Both the position numbers and the translations under genes were made by a program. The notes under the pieces were generated by a model. That model worked only from the letters and a program-made list of their open reading frames with translations. It was not told the origin of the DNA and made no database searches. From Crocosphaera sp. UHCC 0190 (GTDB lineage Bacteria > Cyanobacteriota > Cyanobacteriia > Cyanobacteriales > Microcystaceae), in assembly GCF_034932065.1 (NCBI RefSeq), contig NZ_JAYGHP010000016.1:1-64000 (forward strand): a DNA stretch of 64,000 bases, written 5' to 3'. This document shows, piece by piece, positions 1 to 8,299 of the stretch (positions are counted from its first letter, which is position 1; each line of letters starts with the position of its first letter).

Positions 1-296
1 TAAATTAGCGTAATATTTACGCTAATAATTGTGGTATCTAGATTTTTCTAAAATCATCAATATGTCTTCTATCCCAAGGGAGTTGTAGGACGAAATCCGC
101 TAACTTTTCCCATTTCTTTTCTAACTAGCTAAATTCGGTAAAGTCTTTCACAGAAATCACCTAAGAGCGTGCCACAACCCATCCACCGATGAATCGACTC
201 CTCAACGCGATCGCCCTCCTCACCTACTGCGGTTGGCAGCACAACCGCAGTAGCCCCCTTGGGGAAGTCTGGCAGATCGTCCAATGCCACTAATTT
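1..296. other. No confident gene
   Basis: This stretch lies before the IS982-type element. It holds one short plus-strand reading frame at 189-293 (34 codons, ending in WQIVQCH) with a HIP1-like GCGATCGC just inside it, but no convincing ribosome-binding site or recognisable domain. It may be the tail of a decayed gene. I see nothing else here. Confidence 0.4.
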
Positions 297-1129
297 AACG
301 TGAGTTCGATAAAGTTAGAAAATACTTTGGTTATTGCCAAAATTTGAATTAAGACATGGCAATATTGGCAACTGCTTTTTTATAGCAATTGCCAAAAACT
401 CAGGTAAAAATTGTAGCTAAAAAACAGCAGGAGGCAAGGCCAGCTTTCCTTTTTGCTCTAAATCAAGGGAAGGTTTATTCGGTAAATAGGTATAGGCAAT
501 CAGTCCACCAAAAAGATTAACTAAAAAGTTCCAAATGCTACGATGTCTCGAATGTTCAATCTGAGATATATTTTTAAGTTTAAATCCATAATGTCATCCT
601 ACCGAATTTTTTCCCCATCCTACTAAGCCTTCAAAAACTCTATGTGACTTACTGCGAGCCGGATGACAGACTTCTATCGGAGTTGAATCAATAAAACTAA
701 TACCAGTCACTTCTCCTTTTCTAGTCTGTAAGAAGCAACAGAGTAACATCATTGACCAAGGCATAAGTTCTACGAATCGATTATAACTAACTAGACGAGG
801 AAATGCTTTTTTCCAATGGGGTAAAACCGGTAAAGTATAAAATTCTTTGAAAGTTCGATACCCAGACCTATGAAAAGCGATTACAATGGTCATAACTTCA
901 CTTAAACTTAGACGAGAACGACATCTTTTTTCTCCCATTGATGCTGTCAATTGAGGGATAGAAGCACAATGCTGTTCAAATCCTTTGTAAAAATCATCTA
1001 CATCACAAAAAACTTGAGTAAGATCGATACGAGATTTTATATCCATAGCACCAGACCTCAATAAATGATGCTTCTAGCATAGATCTGGTGCTTTCCTTGT
1101 TTCTATAAAATTTCCGTCGAACTCACGTT
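297..1129 (-). mobile_element. IS982-family element, internally deleted
   Basis: The ends are inverted repeats: AACGTGAGTTCGA at the left (297-309) and TCGAACTCACGTT at the right (1117-1129). They are flanked by a 5-bp direct repeat AATTT (292-296 and 1130-1134), which marks a target-site duplication. At about 833 bp it is shorter than a full IS982 element (roughly 1 kb), because the middle of the transposase is missing. It can probably move only if a complete copy elsewhere supplies transposase. Confidence 0.8.
417..1046 (-). pseudogene. IS982-family transposase, stop codon plus internal deletion
   Basis: Translation from the ATG at 1046 gives an IS982-type transposase N-terminus with the FIDSTPIEVCHPAR segment (first DDE aspartate) and reaches GKNSVG. 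The next codon is TGA where the family has Trp. The same frame then continues as [19 protein letters not shown] and runs to a natural C-terminus (stop at 417-419). The join of GFKL to LKNIS implies that about 100 codons carrying the remaining catalytic acidic residues were lost. This is therefore a dead transposase. Confidence 0.8.
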
Positions 1130-1263
1130 AATTTACCCTTTTTCTCCTTCATAATTCGTTACTTATTGAAGAAACAATACTTAATGTAATATCCTGATTA
1201 GCAGTGAGGAAACCATAGCTATCCTAAAACTGGGCATACTAACCCTAAAGTCCCAGTTAACCC

Positions 1264-2289
1264 ATGAGAAAACTAATCCTTTCCTTGCTTCTTGTTTTCG
1301 TCTTCGTCCTATCAGGTTGTTTACCGCAGCGTCAACCAACAACTTTAACGCCTCCTTCTCCTCAAACCGTTTCTCTCCCCAACTGCGTCAATTCAGACTG
1401 TAACTGTTCAGATTTCGCAACCCAAGAAGAAGCACAGGCCGCATTAAATGCTTTTCCTGATGACCGTTTTAAACTTGATAGAAATTCTGATGGTGTTGCT
1501 TGTGAGTCCTTACCTAGAAATACGAATGAAACTATCACTAACGCCCCTCAATCAACTCCTCAACCCCTGGCAACTAATGGCAGTGTTCACTTAAAGTTAG
1601 GCAATCCTAGTAATGCCCAAAACAACGATCTCAATAATTACTTACTCGAAAAGCCTCAGTTTGTCATGAGTTATAACTGTGCCAAAGGAATCCCTAACTG
1701 GGTTAGTTGGCAGCTTAACACCAGTTGGTTAGGAAACGTTCAACGTTCTGAGGATTTCCGTCCTGACCCTGACTTACCTAGTGGTTGTTATGCTGTACGT
1801 CCTAACGATTACCGAGGCAGTGGTTTTGACCGAGGACACATGACCCCATCAGGCGACCGCACGAATACTGAACAAGATAACAGTGCCACCTTTGTGATGA
1901 GTAATATGATTCCCCAATCACCCGCTAATAATCGGGAAGTCTGGCAAGAATTGGAAAAGTACAGTCGTGAGTTAGCAAGAGAAGGAAAAACTCTTTATAT
2001 TGTGGCTGGAGGGGATGGACAATTAAAAACCTTGGCGAATGGTAAAGTTTCGGTTCCTGCTAATACTTGGAAGGTGGCAGTAGTGTTAGATAATCCCAAT
2101 GCTCCTGTTACTGAAACGACGAGGGTAATTGCCGTAAGGATTCCTAACACTCAAGCGGTAGCTAATACTGACTGGCGGGATTATCGTGTTTCAGTTGATG
2201 AGATTGAGAAGGTGACAGGTTTTGATTTCTTATCAAATGTTTCATTACAGATTCAATCAAAAATAGAGAGCCGAGTTGATAATCAGTAA
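1264..2289 (+). CDS. nucA: Secreted DNA/RNA non-specific endonuclease (NucA-like)
   Basis: 341 aa. The N-terminus is a lipoprotein-type signal with Cys at about residue 19 (LSGC). An excalibur-like calcium-binding segment follows ([18 protein letters not shown] and [10 protein letters not shown], residues ~45-80). The C-terminal half is a ββα-Me (NUC) nuclease with the catalytic DRGH motif (H192) and the [10 protein letters not shown] metal-binding Asn region. The family degrades DNA and RNA without sequence preference, needing Mg2+ or Mn2+. The predicted location is the cell envelope or outside. A NuiA-like inhibitor gene lies 0.7 kb downstream on the opposite strand, as expected for a toxic nuclease. 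Confidence 0.88.
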   Translation: MRKLILSLLLVFVFVLSGCLPQRQPTTLTPPSPQTVSLPNCVNSDCNCSDFATQEEAQAALNAFPDDRFKLDRNSDGVACESLPRNTNETITNAPQSTPQPLATNGSVHLKLGNPSNAQNNDLNNYLLEKPQFVMSYNCAKGIPNWVSWQLNTSWLGNVQRSEDFRPDPDLPSGCYAVRPNDYRGSGFDRGHMTPSGDRTNTEQDNSATFVMSNMIPQSPANNREVWQELEKYSRELAREGKTLYIVAGGDGQLKTLANGKVSVPANTWKVAVVLDNPNAPVTETTRVIAVRIPNTQAVANTDWRDYRVSVDEIEKVTGFDFLSNVSLQIQSKIESRVDNQ

Positions 2290-2299
2290 TTAATCGTTT

Positions 2300-2572
2300 T
2301 TATGGCGAGGATCTGAGTCGGGAGGGACACCATTTGCTTTTTGTGGAAATTTGAGCATTAATAAGGGTGAAAATTCGTTCTAGTTCTGAAATTCCCCTGT
2401 ATTCTGCTTCTTCTTCTGAGGAAAGGGAATTAGTCTTTTTCTTCGTTAAAAGTTCTTCAAAACGGGTCTGTAGCTGAGAGGTGAAACTGAACAGGTAAAT
2501 ATTGCCAAATTCTCTCATTTCTACCCCATTCGTCATTAGGGATGAGGGGTTAACCATTAATTGGGGGGTCAT
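2300..2572 (-). CDS. Hypothetical protein, 90 aa
   Basis: Small soluble protein, convergent with the nuclease gene and ending 10 bp from its stop. The middle is charged and helical (LQTRFEELLTKKKTNSLSSEEEAEYRGISELERIF). It resembles short conserved cyanobacterial proteins that end in SKWCP-like motifs, but I cannot assign a function. An internal Met (MREFGN) could be the true start. Confidence 0.55.
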   Translation of the reverse strand: MTPQLMVNPSSLMTNGVEMREFGNIYLFSFTSQLQTRFEELLTKKKTNSLSSEEEAEYRGISELERIFTLINAQISTKSKWCPSRLRSSP

Positions 2573-2657
2573 GGTTTGTCAACTAAGTATTTTAATTTAA
2601 TCTATTATAATCTAATTAATAGAAATAAGTCAAAAATATTAGCTTATCAATAAATAA

Positions 2658-2960
2658 ATGAAGTTACAGGTCTTAAACCTTTTACCGACCAGACAAAATC
2701 ATAGTTTTCAAGTGATGATTGAAATTAGTCAAACACAGCATCAGTTTACGATGACAGTCGAAACTGATAACTTATGTAATCAACCTTTGCAAATTATTCA
2801 AGGCGATGATAAGTTTCACTCTCTCTTTCAGTGGAATCGAGAATTAGCTCAAAAAATCTATGAGTTAGTATATCAAGTTTATAACCAAGAGGAACTTAAT
2901 TTTCCCATTATTTTAGGCAAATTTGATGAAGTTCAAGAACCTGCGATCAATCTGAGTTGA
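2658..2960 (+). CDS. Hypothetical protein, 100 aa
   Basis: Predicted mixed alpha/beta soluble protein. The first half looks like a beta-sheet (FQVMIEISQTQHQFTMTVETD) and the second is helical. It lacks a signal peptide or membrane segment. An AT-rich region with TATAAT at 2606-2611 precedes it. The family is not recognised. It sits between the nuclease and inhibitor genes. Confidence 0.55.
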   Translation: MKLQVLNLLPTRQNHSFQVMIEISQTQHQFTMTVETDNLCNQPLQIIQGDDKFHSLFQWNRELAQKIYELVYQVYNQEELNFPIILGKFDEVQEPAINLS

Positions 2961-2967
2961 GTCAACA

Positions 2968-3363
2968 TTAAGTCTCAATCACCTTAGTTTGTAACCCTAT
3001 CAACTGACCTGAACATTGACCAATAATATAAACATCAATCTCACACTTACCCAGTTTATAAACCTTGACATCCTCTAAGTTTTCTTTAAGGAAACTGACT
3101 AATTCCTGATAACGCTTAACTTCTGCCTTCTCCTCCTCATTATGCCAGTCTTGTTCAGTTGTACAAGGACAAAAGAAGTCGTCAATGGGCATCGTCTTAA
3201 TAGCAGTATCAGGTGAATGTCCCGTCTTGAGGCGAAGTTGTTCAGGAGTGATGGCCAAATCATCCCAGACAAAAACCTCAAAGGGATAATCAGCTTCACT
3301 CGGCCACAGTAAGCCATCAGTAAGGGTGTTAAGTTGATTGAGCAGTTCAGTTGAGGCTTTCAT
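2968..3363 (-). CDS. nuiA: Nuclease A inhibitor-like protein (NuiA family)
   Basis: 131 aa, the normal size for NuiA. Diagnostic stretches are DGLLWPSEADYPFEVFVW, TGHSPDTAIK, IDDFF, TTEQDWHNEEE, VYKLGKCEIDVYIIG and the C-terminal LQTKVIET, all in the order known from Anabaena NuiA. The family binds NucA tightly and blocks its active site, probably protecting the cell from nuclease that is not exported. There is no signal peptide, so it is cytosolic, which fits this role. Its target is probably the secreted nuclease at 1264-2289, although the two genes are transcribed separately. Confidence 0.85.
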   Translation of the reverse strand: MKASTELLNQLNTLTDGLLWPSEADYPFEVFVWDDLAITPEQLRLKTGHSPDTAIKTMPIDDFFCPCTTEQDWHNEEEKAEVKRYQELVSFLKENLEDVKVYKLGKCEIDVYIIGQCSGQLIGLQTKVIET

Positions 3364-3427
3364 CAGTATGAATGAATGGGAGCGATGCTCTTATATTTAC
3401 ACAGGTTGAGGAATCAGGGCAGGTAAT

Positions 3428-4340
3428 CCTGTAAACGCCTTACGGCATCAAAGATTGAAACACTAAACATTATTCAGAACGATATGTTTAAAAGTTTTGT
3501 GATCAACGCCTTACGGCATCAAAGGTTGAGACAGAATTTTTTCAAGGCGTATCTCTCGAATATATTCCCAGATGTGATCAACGCCTTACGGCATCAAAGG
3601 TTAAGACAGTGCGCTCCCCCGTGATGCGAAGGCGATCGCATTCCATGTGATCAACGCCTTACGGCATCAAAGGTTAAGACAGATAAGTGACATCTGACGG
3701 GCGATCGCTGTTATAAAGTGATCAACGCCTTACGGCATCAAAGGTTAAGACAGTATTATATTGAGTGGACAAACCAGGCGGGCCCATGTGATCAACGCCT
3801 TACGGCATCAAAGGTTAAGACAGTTGACAAAATTATTCGCCAATCAAAAGTTGTCTAGAATGTGATCAACGCCTTACGGCATCAAAGGTTAAGACAGGAT
3901 TGCTTGCCCAAAAATCATGCGCTGGACAACTGGAGTGATCAACGCCTTACGGCATCAAAGGTTAAGACAGATTTCGGCTTTTCTCTTAGAACGAATTGTT
4001 AAACTCGTGATCAACGCCTTACGGCATCAAAGGTTAAGACAGTTTGCTGATACCCTCAAGAAAAGCCATATCAGGATGAGTGATCAACGCCTTACGGCAT
4101 CAAAGGTTAAGACAGGCTGTGGTCTTCAACGTACTGTAGAAACTGCCTGTTAGAGTGATCAACGCCTTACGGCATCAAAGGTTAAGACAGATAAGTCAGG
4201 AATATAAGAAAGTTAAACAAGTTAAGTGTGATCAACGCCTTACGGCATCAAAGGTTAAGACAGGGTACATAGAGAAACGAAAAACTTACTAACGAGGCAA
4301 ACAAGTGATCAACGCCTTACGGCATCAAAGGTTAAGACAG
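3428..4340 (-). CRISPR. CRISPR array, 13 repeats and 12 spacers
   Basis: The plus strand shows 36-nt repeats starting GTGATCAACGCCTTACGG and ending AAAGGTTAAGACAG, at 3499, 3574, 3647, 3718, 3788, 3862, 3935, 4007, 4080, 4155, 4228 and 4305. A degenerate terminal copy lies at 3428-3463, and the copy at 3499 has one change. Spacers are 34-41 nt. The decayed end is distal from cas2, so the leader is on the right and the array is read on the minus strand. The crRNA-sense repeat then carries AUGCC-GUAA-GGCGU, a 5-bp stem with a GNRA-type loop, and an 8-nt UUGAUCAC tail that would be the 5' handle after Cas6 cleavage. Confidence 0.98.
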
Positions 4341-4594
4341 AGCGACGGCTGAAAGCCTTAATTTATCGATGCCCCTACTCAATTTTACAAGCACCTCTGG
4401 TCAAATGGCTAGTGCGCCTCCCCAATTGGGACTTATTGACCAAATCGCGTTAGGCAAAGATGGCTTCGGACATAGATTACAGCGTTTTACAAGCACCTAT
4501 AAAGCGTGTAAAAATTCATCAAACCCTTATCTACTCTGAAATAGAGGCAGTTTACATGGCCGAAGAAACGAAACAATCAGAGGTGCTTGCATTT
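4341..4594 (-). promoter_or_regulatory. Putative CRISPR leader
   Basis: 254 bp between the intact end of the array and cas2, with no convincing gene. It contains two direct copies of TTTTACAAGCACCT (4383-4396 and 4485-4498) and an inverted relative AGGTGCTTGCATTTT starting at 4581. These could be leader motifs for spacer acquisition or array transcription. The role is inferred from position only. Confidence 0.55.
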
Positions 4595-4888
4595 TTAGAC
4601 AACTCGAAATCCCTTCTCATCCAATAACCAAGTATTAGGACGATTATACTTGGGTAAATTTTTCACACATTGTTGAGACAAGCGAATTAGGATTAAATCA
4701 TCTTCAGTGGTTAGAATTTTCTCTAATTCCCAACGAAGTTTTTCCCGCATTCGTTGACTAAGCCAACAGCGAAAAATAGAGTATTGAAGACGCTCACCAT
4801 AACCTTCTAAGAGTTTATAGGCTTTACGCCACCGTTTGGGACAGCGAATATCGTAACAGATGAGATACCAATTTTTGAGTTCAGCCAT
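4595..4888 (-). CDS. cas2: CRISPR-associated endoribonuclease/adaptation protein Cas2
   Basis: 97 aa, typical Cas2 size. The ferredoxin-like fold is visible from the first strand WYLICYDI, with the conserved Asp at the end of beta-1, followed by RWRKAYKLLEGYGERLQYSIFRCWLS. Cas2 dimers bridge Cas1 dimers in the spacer-integration complex. The gene starts 8 bp after the cas4-cas1 fusion and is the last gene before the leader, so it is probably co-transcribed with the cas operon. Confidence 0.93.
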   Translation of the reverse strand: MAELKNWYLICYDIRCPKRWRKAYKLLEGYGERLQYSIFRCWLSQRMREKLRWELEKILTTEDDLILIRLSQQCVKNLPKYNRPNTWLLDEKGFRVV

Positions 4889-4896
4889 ATCTCACC

Positions 4897-6573
4897 TCAC
4901 CGTACAATCAACTGACCAAATAAACCGCCTTCCCCACACCATTCTTTTTCGAGTAAGCGGACTTCTAACTCCAACAAACGGCGATAGGTCAAGGAATAGC
5001 CCGTTACTGGATGTTTCCAGGATTCTGCTTTACGCTGTTCATAAAGATTGATGAATTTTCGCCGTCCACTGTCACTTAACCAAACTTGTTGTCCTCGTAC
5101 ATCAAAGTCAGCTTCAGTGTCCCATTGCTGACGATTAATAGAAGTCACCACAATCATGTCAACTAAAGGAACTCGAAAAATCTCCATTAAATCTAGTGCC
5201 AAGGGAGGAGCTTGGGTGCGAGGTTGATGATAAAATCCTAAAGCGGGTTCAAGTCCCACTGTGAGGATCGCATTCATTACATCCTTTATTAATAAGGAAT
5301 AACCAAAGCTCAACATGGCATTAAAACGATCTTTGGGAGGACGACGATTACGACCAGCAAACCGCAGTGATTCAGGAATATCTTTCCCTAAAATATTGGG
5401 TAATGCTCCAAAATATAAAGCAGCTAAATTTCCTTCAAATCCTAATAATGAGTCAAGAGACTCTACCTTTGGGACTTGTTTAAGAACCGCTTTCATTTGT
5501 GAGATGGCTTTTTCTAATTCAGCCGAATCTTGCGATCGCTTTTGCTTTCCTCTCATCAGAAACTTACGCTGTCCTTCCCCTCGACATTTCACCAATTTAC
5601 GAGCCAATTCTAAGCAAAACTCTGTCTTAGTTAACGCTTCATACTGACGAATACGCCGTTGAATACTGCCAGAACGAGTGTCAAGACTTCCCACATAACG
5701 CCCACCTCCTGAGACAAAATGAATGCCAACATCCTTATAAGAGAGAAAATGGAGAGCTTGGGTAGAGATTTGGGAAAAACTATGGAGAACTACTTGACTC
5801 ACCTGCTGTATAGAAACCGTTTCATCCGGTTCATTACGTCGGCTAATCTTTAGTTGTTCTCCCGTGCGTCCCACTCTGGTTCCTGGTTCAAGCACATGAA
5901 TGACTTCTCGTTCGTCATCTTGAGGAAACAAACGAACCGGATGCCATTCTTTATTGTGGGCCAGTCTGGCCTCCTCTGGTAAACAAACCGGAGACAGAGA
6001 ACAACGAGAGCATAAATACTCATTGCTGACCACAGGGGGACGATAAGCCGATGTTCTTAACTCCCGTGCCTGTTTAATCGTATCAGACACCCATTTTCGC
6101 CCTTCCTGGTCAAAAGGAACATGAACCAATACATTATCGGCATGATAACGAATTCTCCCCTCTTGAACTGTAATTCCGAGGGCTGCCTCAATTAAACAGC
6201 AATAAGCTAGAATTTGCAGCTTATCACTGTCCCAGGCTTGAGGTTGCTTATTCTCATCTCGATGACAACGCCCCCGTTTATGCTCATAAGGGATAGTTTG
6301 ACCATCACGAGTCCGCAAAGCGTCAACCCGTCCCCGCAGTCCTAAGATTTCATCTTCAAGGTAAAGATCAAGCCATTCCTCATCCTCTTGTTTATCGATT
6401 TCCTCATGTAACCGTCGTCCGGCAAAAACCGCCGCATCTTGGGTGTAAAGTTCTTCCACTTCCTCAAGGTAGAATAAACGAGGACAATAAGCAAAGGCAT
6501 GGAGAGCAGAAACTCTGATGGTATCTTCAGTTAAGTTAATGCTGGTTCTTTGGTCTAAATCAGTTGTTTGCAT
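4897..6573 (-). CDS. cas4-cas1: Cas4-Cas1 fusion protein
   Basis: 558 aa in two parts. Residues ~20-205 are Cas4: FAYCPRLFYL with Cys30, the nuclease core LRGRVDALR and YEHKRG, a QAWDSDKLQILAYC helix and a CSRCSLSPVC cluster that completes an Fe-S site. From about residue 215 it is Cas1 (YVGSLDTRSG, QRRIRQYEAL, LLGFEGNLAALYFGAL with the catalytic Glu, LSFGYSLLIKDVMNAI, GLEPALGFYH). Cas1 integrates spacers and Cas4 trims PAM-containing prespacers. Fusions of the two are known in several type I systems, including the Myxococcus type. A 154-bp gap separates it from cas5. Confidence 0.95.
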   Translation of the reverse strand: MQTTDLDQRTSINLTEDTIRVSALHAFAYCPRLFYLEEVEELYTQDAAVFAGRRLHEEIDKQEDEEWLDLYLEDEILGLRGRVDALRTRDGQTIPYEHKRGRCHRDENKQPQAWDSDKLQILAYCCLIEAALGITVQEGRIRYHADNVLVHVPFDQEGRKWVSDTIKQARELRTSAYRPPVVSNEYLCSRCSLSPVCLPEEARLAHNKEWHPVRLFPQDDEREVIHVLEPGTRVGRTGEQLKISRRNEPDETVSIQQVSQVVLHSFSQISTQALHFLSYKDVGIHFVSGGGRYVGSLDTRSGSIQRRIRQYEALTKTEFCLELARKLVKCRGEGQRKFLMRGKQKRSQDSAELEKAISQMKAVLKQVPKVESLDSLLGFEGNLAALYFGALPNILGKDIPESLRFAGRNRRPPKDRFNAMLSFGYSLLIKDVMNAILTVGLEPALGFYHQPRTQAPPLALDLMEIFRVPLVDMIVVTSINRQQWDTEADFDVRGQQVWLSDSGRRKFINLYEQRKAESWKHPVTGYSLTYRRLLELEVRLLEKEWCGEGGLFGQLIVR

Positions 6574-6727
6574 TGTTACTTTGGGTTTTATTAATGTTGT
6601 CTTGCTACCAATCTAATCAAGGAACCAGGCAAAAACTCTTCCGACTTCAAAAGATATTTATTTAATTTTCAAGGTGCGAATTTTAGAATAGCAGAAACTT
6701 ATGGATAATTAACCGCAGTTTTCTGCT

Positions 6728-7402
6728 TTACTTCTTTTTTTGAGAACCAGACTTAGCTTTTGTAGCTGGTAAAGGTGCTTTAATTTCAGTCCAACAGTTC
6801 TCATCAAATTCATCAGAATTACTTAAAGTAAACCTCTGAAATGTCCCCCTAGTGGTTTGACGATCAATCCAAATAGGTAAACCTATCAAACCTCGATTAT
6901 CTTTAACCAACCATTGGATTTGTCCATCATCTAATCTATAAGGACGAATTCCGTTAATTAAAGACCAAGATTCTCCTAGTGAGAGTCCGCCAAAACGAGT
7001 GATTTGTTCAGGGGAAGATAGAGCGATCACAACTCTTTCATCTAATTTTACCGTAGCTGACTCATTACTGGAGTCTAGTTTAATAACTACTCTTAAATCA
7101 GTTAGGAGTTCTTGAAAGTTGGGTTTAGAAAACTGACTAGGAGGGTAAGTTCCCATGTGTGTTTTACTAAACTTGTGATGTCGTTGTTTTCGGACAATTC
7201 GAGAAATAGGAGGTATATTTCCAATTATTCCAATTGCTAGTTTAACTCCTAAATGAGCAGTTAAATCTTCTTCTCCTACTAATGAAAGTAAAAACCCGTA
7301 AATAGTAGAAGGGGGAGGATAAAGATAGGTTTCTTTGTAATCCCTTGCAAAACTGCGAGGAAAACTTGTACAAGGACATTCTAAATAAAGAAGATCACTC
7401 AT
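6728..7402 (-). CDS. cas5: Type I Cascade protein Cas5 (DevS/Cmx5-like)
   Basis: 224 aa. The N-terminal RAMP-like segment (LYLECPCTSFPRSFARDYKETYLYPPPSTIYGFLLSLVGEE) matches the Cas5 pattern in which a Pro-rich turn precedes YGFLLSLVGE. Cas5 caps the 5' handle of the crRNA in Cascade. The start codon overlaps the end of cas7 (one shared base), so the two are translationally coupled. The order cas8-cas7-cas5 is that of the Myxococcus devTRS cluster. Confidence 0.85.
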   Translation of the reverse strand: MSDLLYLECPCTSFPRSFARDYKETYLYPPPSTIYGFLLSLVGEEDLTAHLGVKLAIGIIGNIPPISRIVRKQRHHKFSKTHMGTYPPSQFSKPNFQELLTDLRVVIKLDSSNESATVKLDERVVIALSSPEQITRFGGLSLGESWSLINGIRPYRLDDGQIQWLVKDNRGLIGLPIWIDRQTTRGTFQRFTLSNSDEFDENCWTEIKAPLPATKAKSGSQKKK

Positions 7403-8262
7403 TAAACTGTTACCTCCGTTTTGAGCATTTCTTTGGCGGCAGCAATCGCTTCTTTAACGCCTCGATACACTTTAACGTTTAAGCTTTTAAGTTTTTCACC
7501 ATAAGGAGTATCAGCGATTTCTCCTGCGACAATTAATTCCGACGCAAGAATATCTTTTACCTCAACTAAACGAACTAGACGAGGACATCCCACTGAGTCG
7601 CCAACTCGTTCAAAACAATTCATGATCCAAGGACTCGGATCTTCTGTGACTCGAATCACAATAGATTCAGGACGAAATTCATATAGGAAACGAGCATAAT
7701 TTCCCCCAACGTGCTTAATAGCAGGAATAGCATCTAACAATAATTTAGCCCGTTCAGAAGCTTTTAAACTACTGGGAGTTAAAGCCAAAGTATATTGATA
7801 AGCGGTGCAGTGAACTTCAGTATTATGAATAGATGTTTTTCCTTTTTCACCTCCTTTAGAACCAAAGACAATATCTCCCCAATAGGGATCTAAACTAATT
7901 GCTCGACTCACTTCTAATGCACCACGTCGTTTTTCTGTAGCATTTTTATTGTCCTTATCTTTTTTAGCATCCATAAAACCAAAAAGATCATCATCAATGT
8001 AAGTTTGAGGATTGTACTTTTCATCTTTGATGTTATATTTATCAGCTTCCGCGTCAAAAGTTCGATTGACATTATTTGGTTGAGAATTTTGTAAACATTC
8101 TCGATATCCCCACCGAATAGCATCAGCACTTACAGTAGTATATTGATCATTCCCCCTTGTGATTTTTTGTAAAGTAGATAAGGTACTACCGTCTCCTTCT
8201 CCTCGGTTGTTAGCCGCGACAGCAGTAGGGGTGACGACAGTAACAAAAATGTGTTGAGACAT
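7402..8262 (-). CDS. cas7: Type I Cascade backbone protein Cas7 (DevR-like)
   Basis: 286 aa. It starts with an HIFVTVVTPTAVAANNRGEGDG strand-loop and TTVSADAIRWGYRE, characteristic of DevR/Cst2-type Cas7. A later segment is ALEVSRAISLDPYWGD. Cas7 subunits polymerise along the spacer part of the crRNA and form the target-binding filament. It lies between cas8 and cas5 in one operon, 37 bp after cas8. Confidence 0.88.
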   Translation of the reverse strand: MSQHIFVTVVTPTAVAANNRGEGDGSTLSTLQKITRGNDQYTTVSADAIRWGYRECLQNSQPNNVNRTFDAEADKYNIKDEKYNPQTYIDDDLFGFMDAKKDKDNKNATEKRRGALEVSRAISLDPYWGDIVFGSKGGEKGKTSIHNTEVHCTAYQYTLALTPSSLKASERAKLLLDAIPAIKHVGGNYARFLYEFRPESIVIRVTEDPSPWIMNCFERVGDSVGCPRLVRLVEVKDILASELIVAGEIADTPYGEKLKSLNVKVYRGVKEAIAAAKEMLKTEVTV

Positions 8263-8299
8263 GGTTAATAACTCCTTAAGAATTGTTGATTTACATTGA

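Noticed and set aside
3917-4153. 78-codon open frame in the CRISPR array
   Set aside because: It is made of repeat translations (INALRHQRLRQ) and is not a gene.
4341-4594. tracrRNA or second array in the leader
   Set aside because: No repeat-like segment; type I systems do not use tracrRNA.
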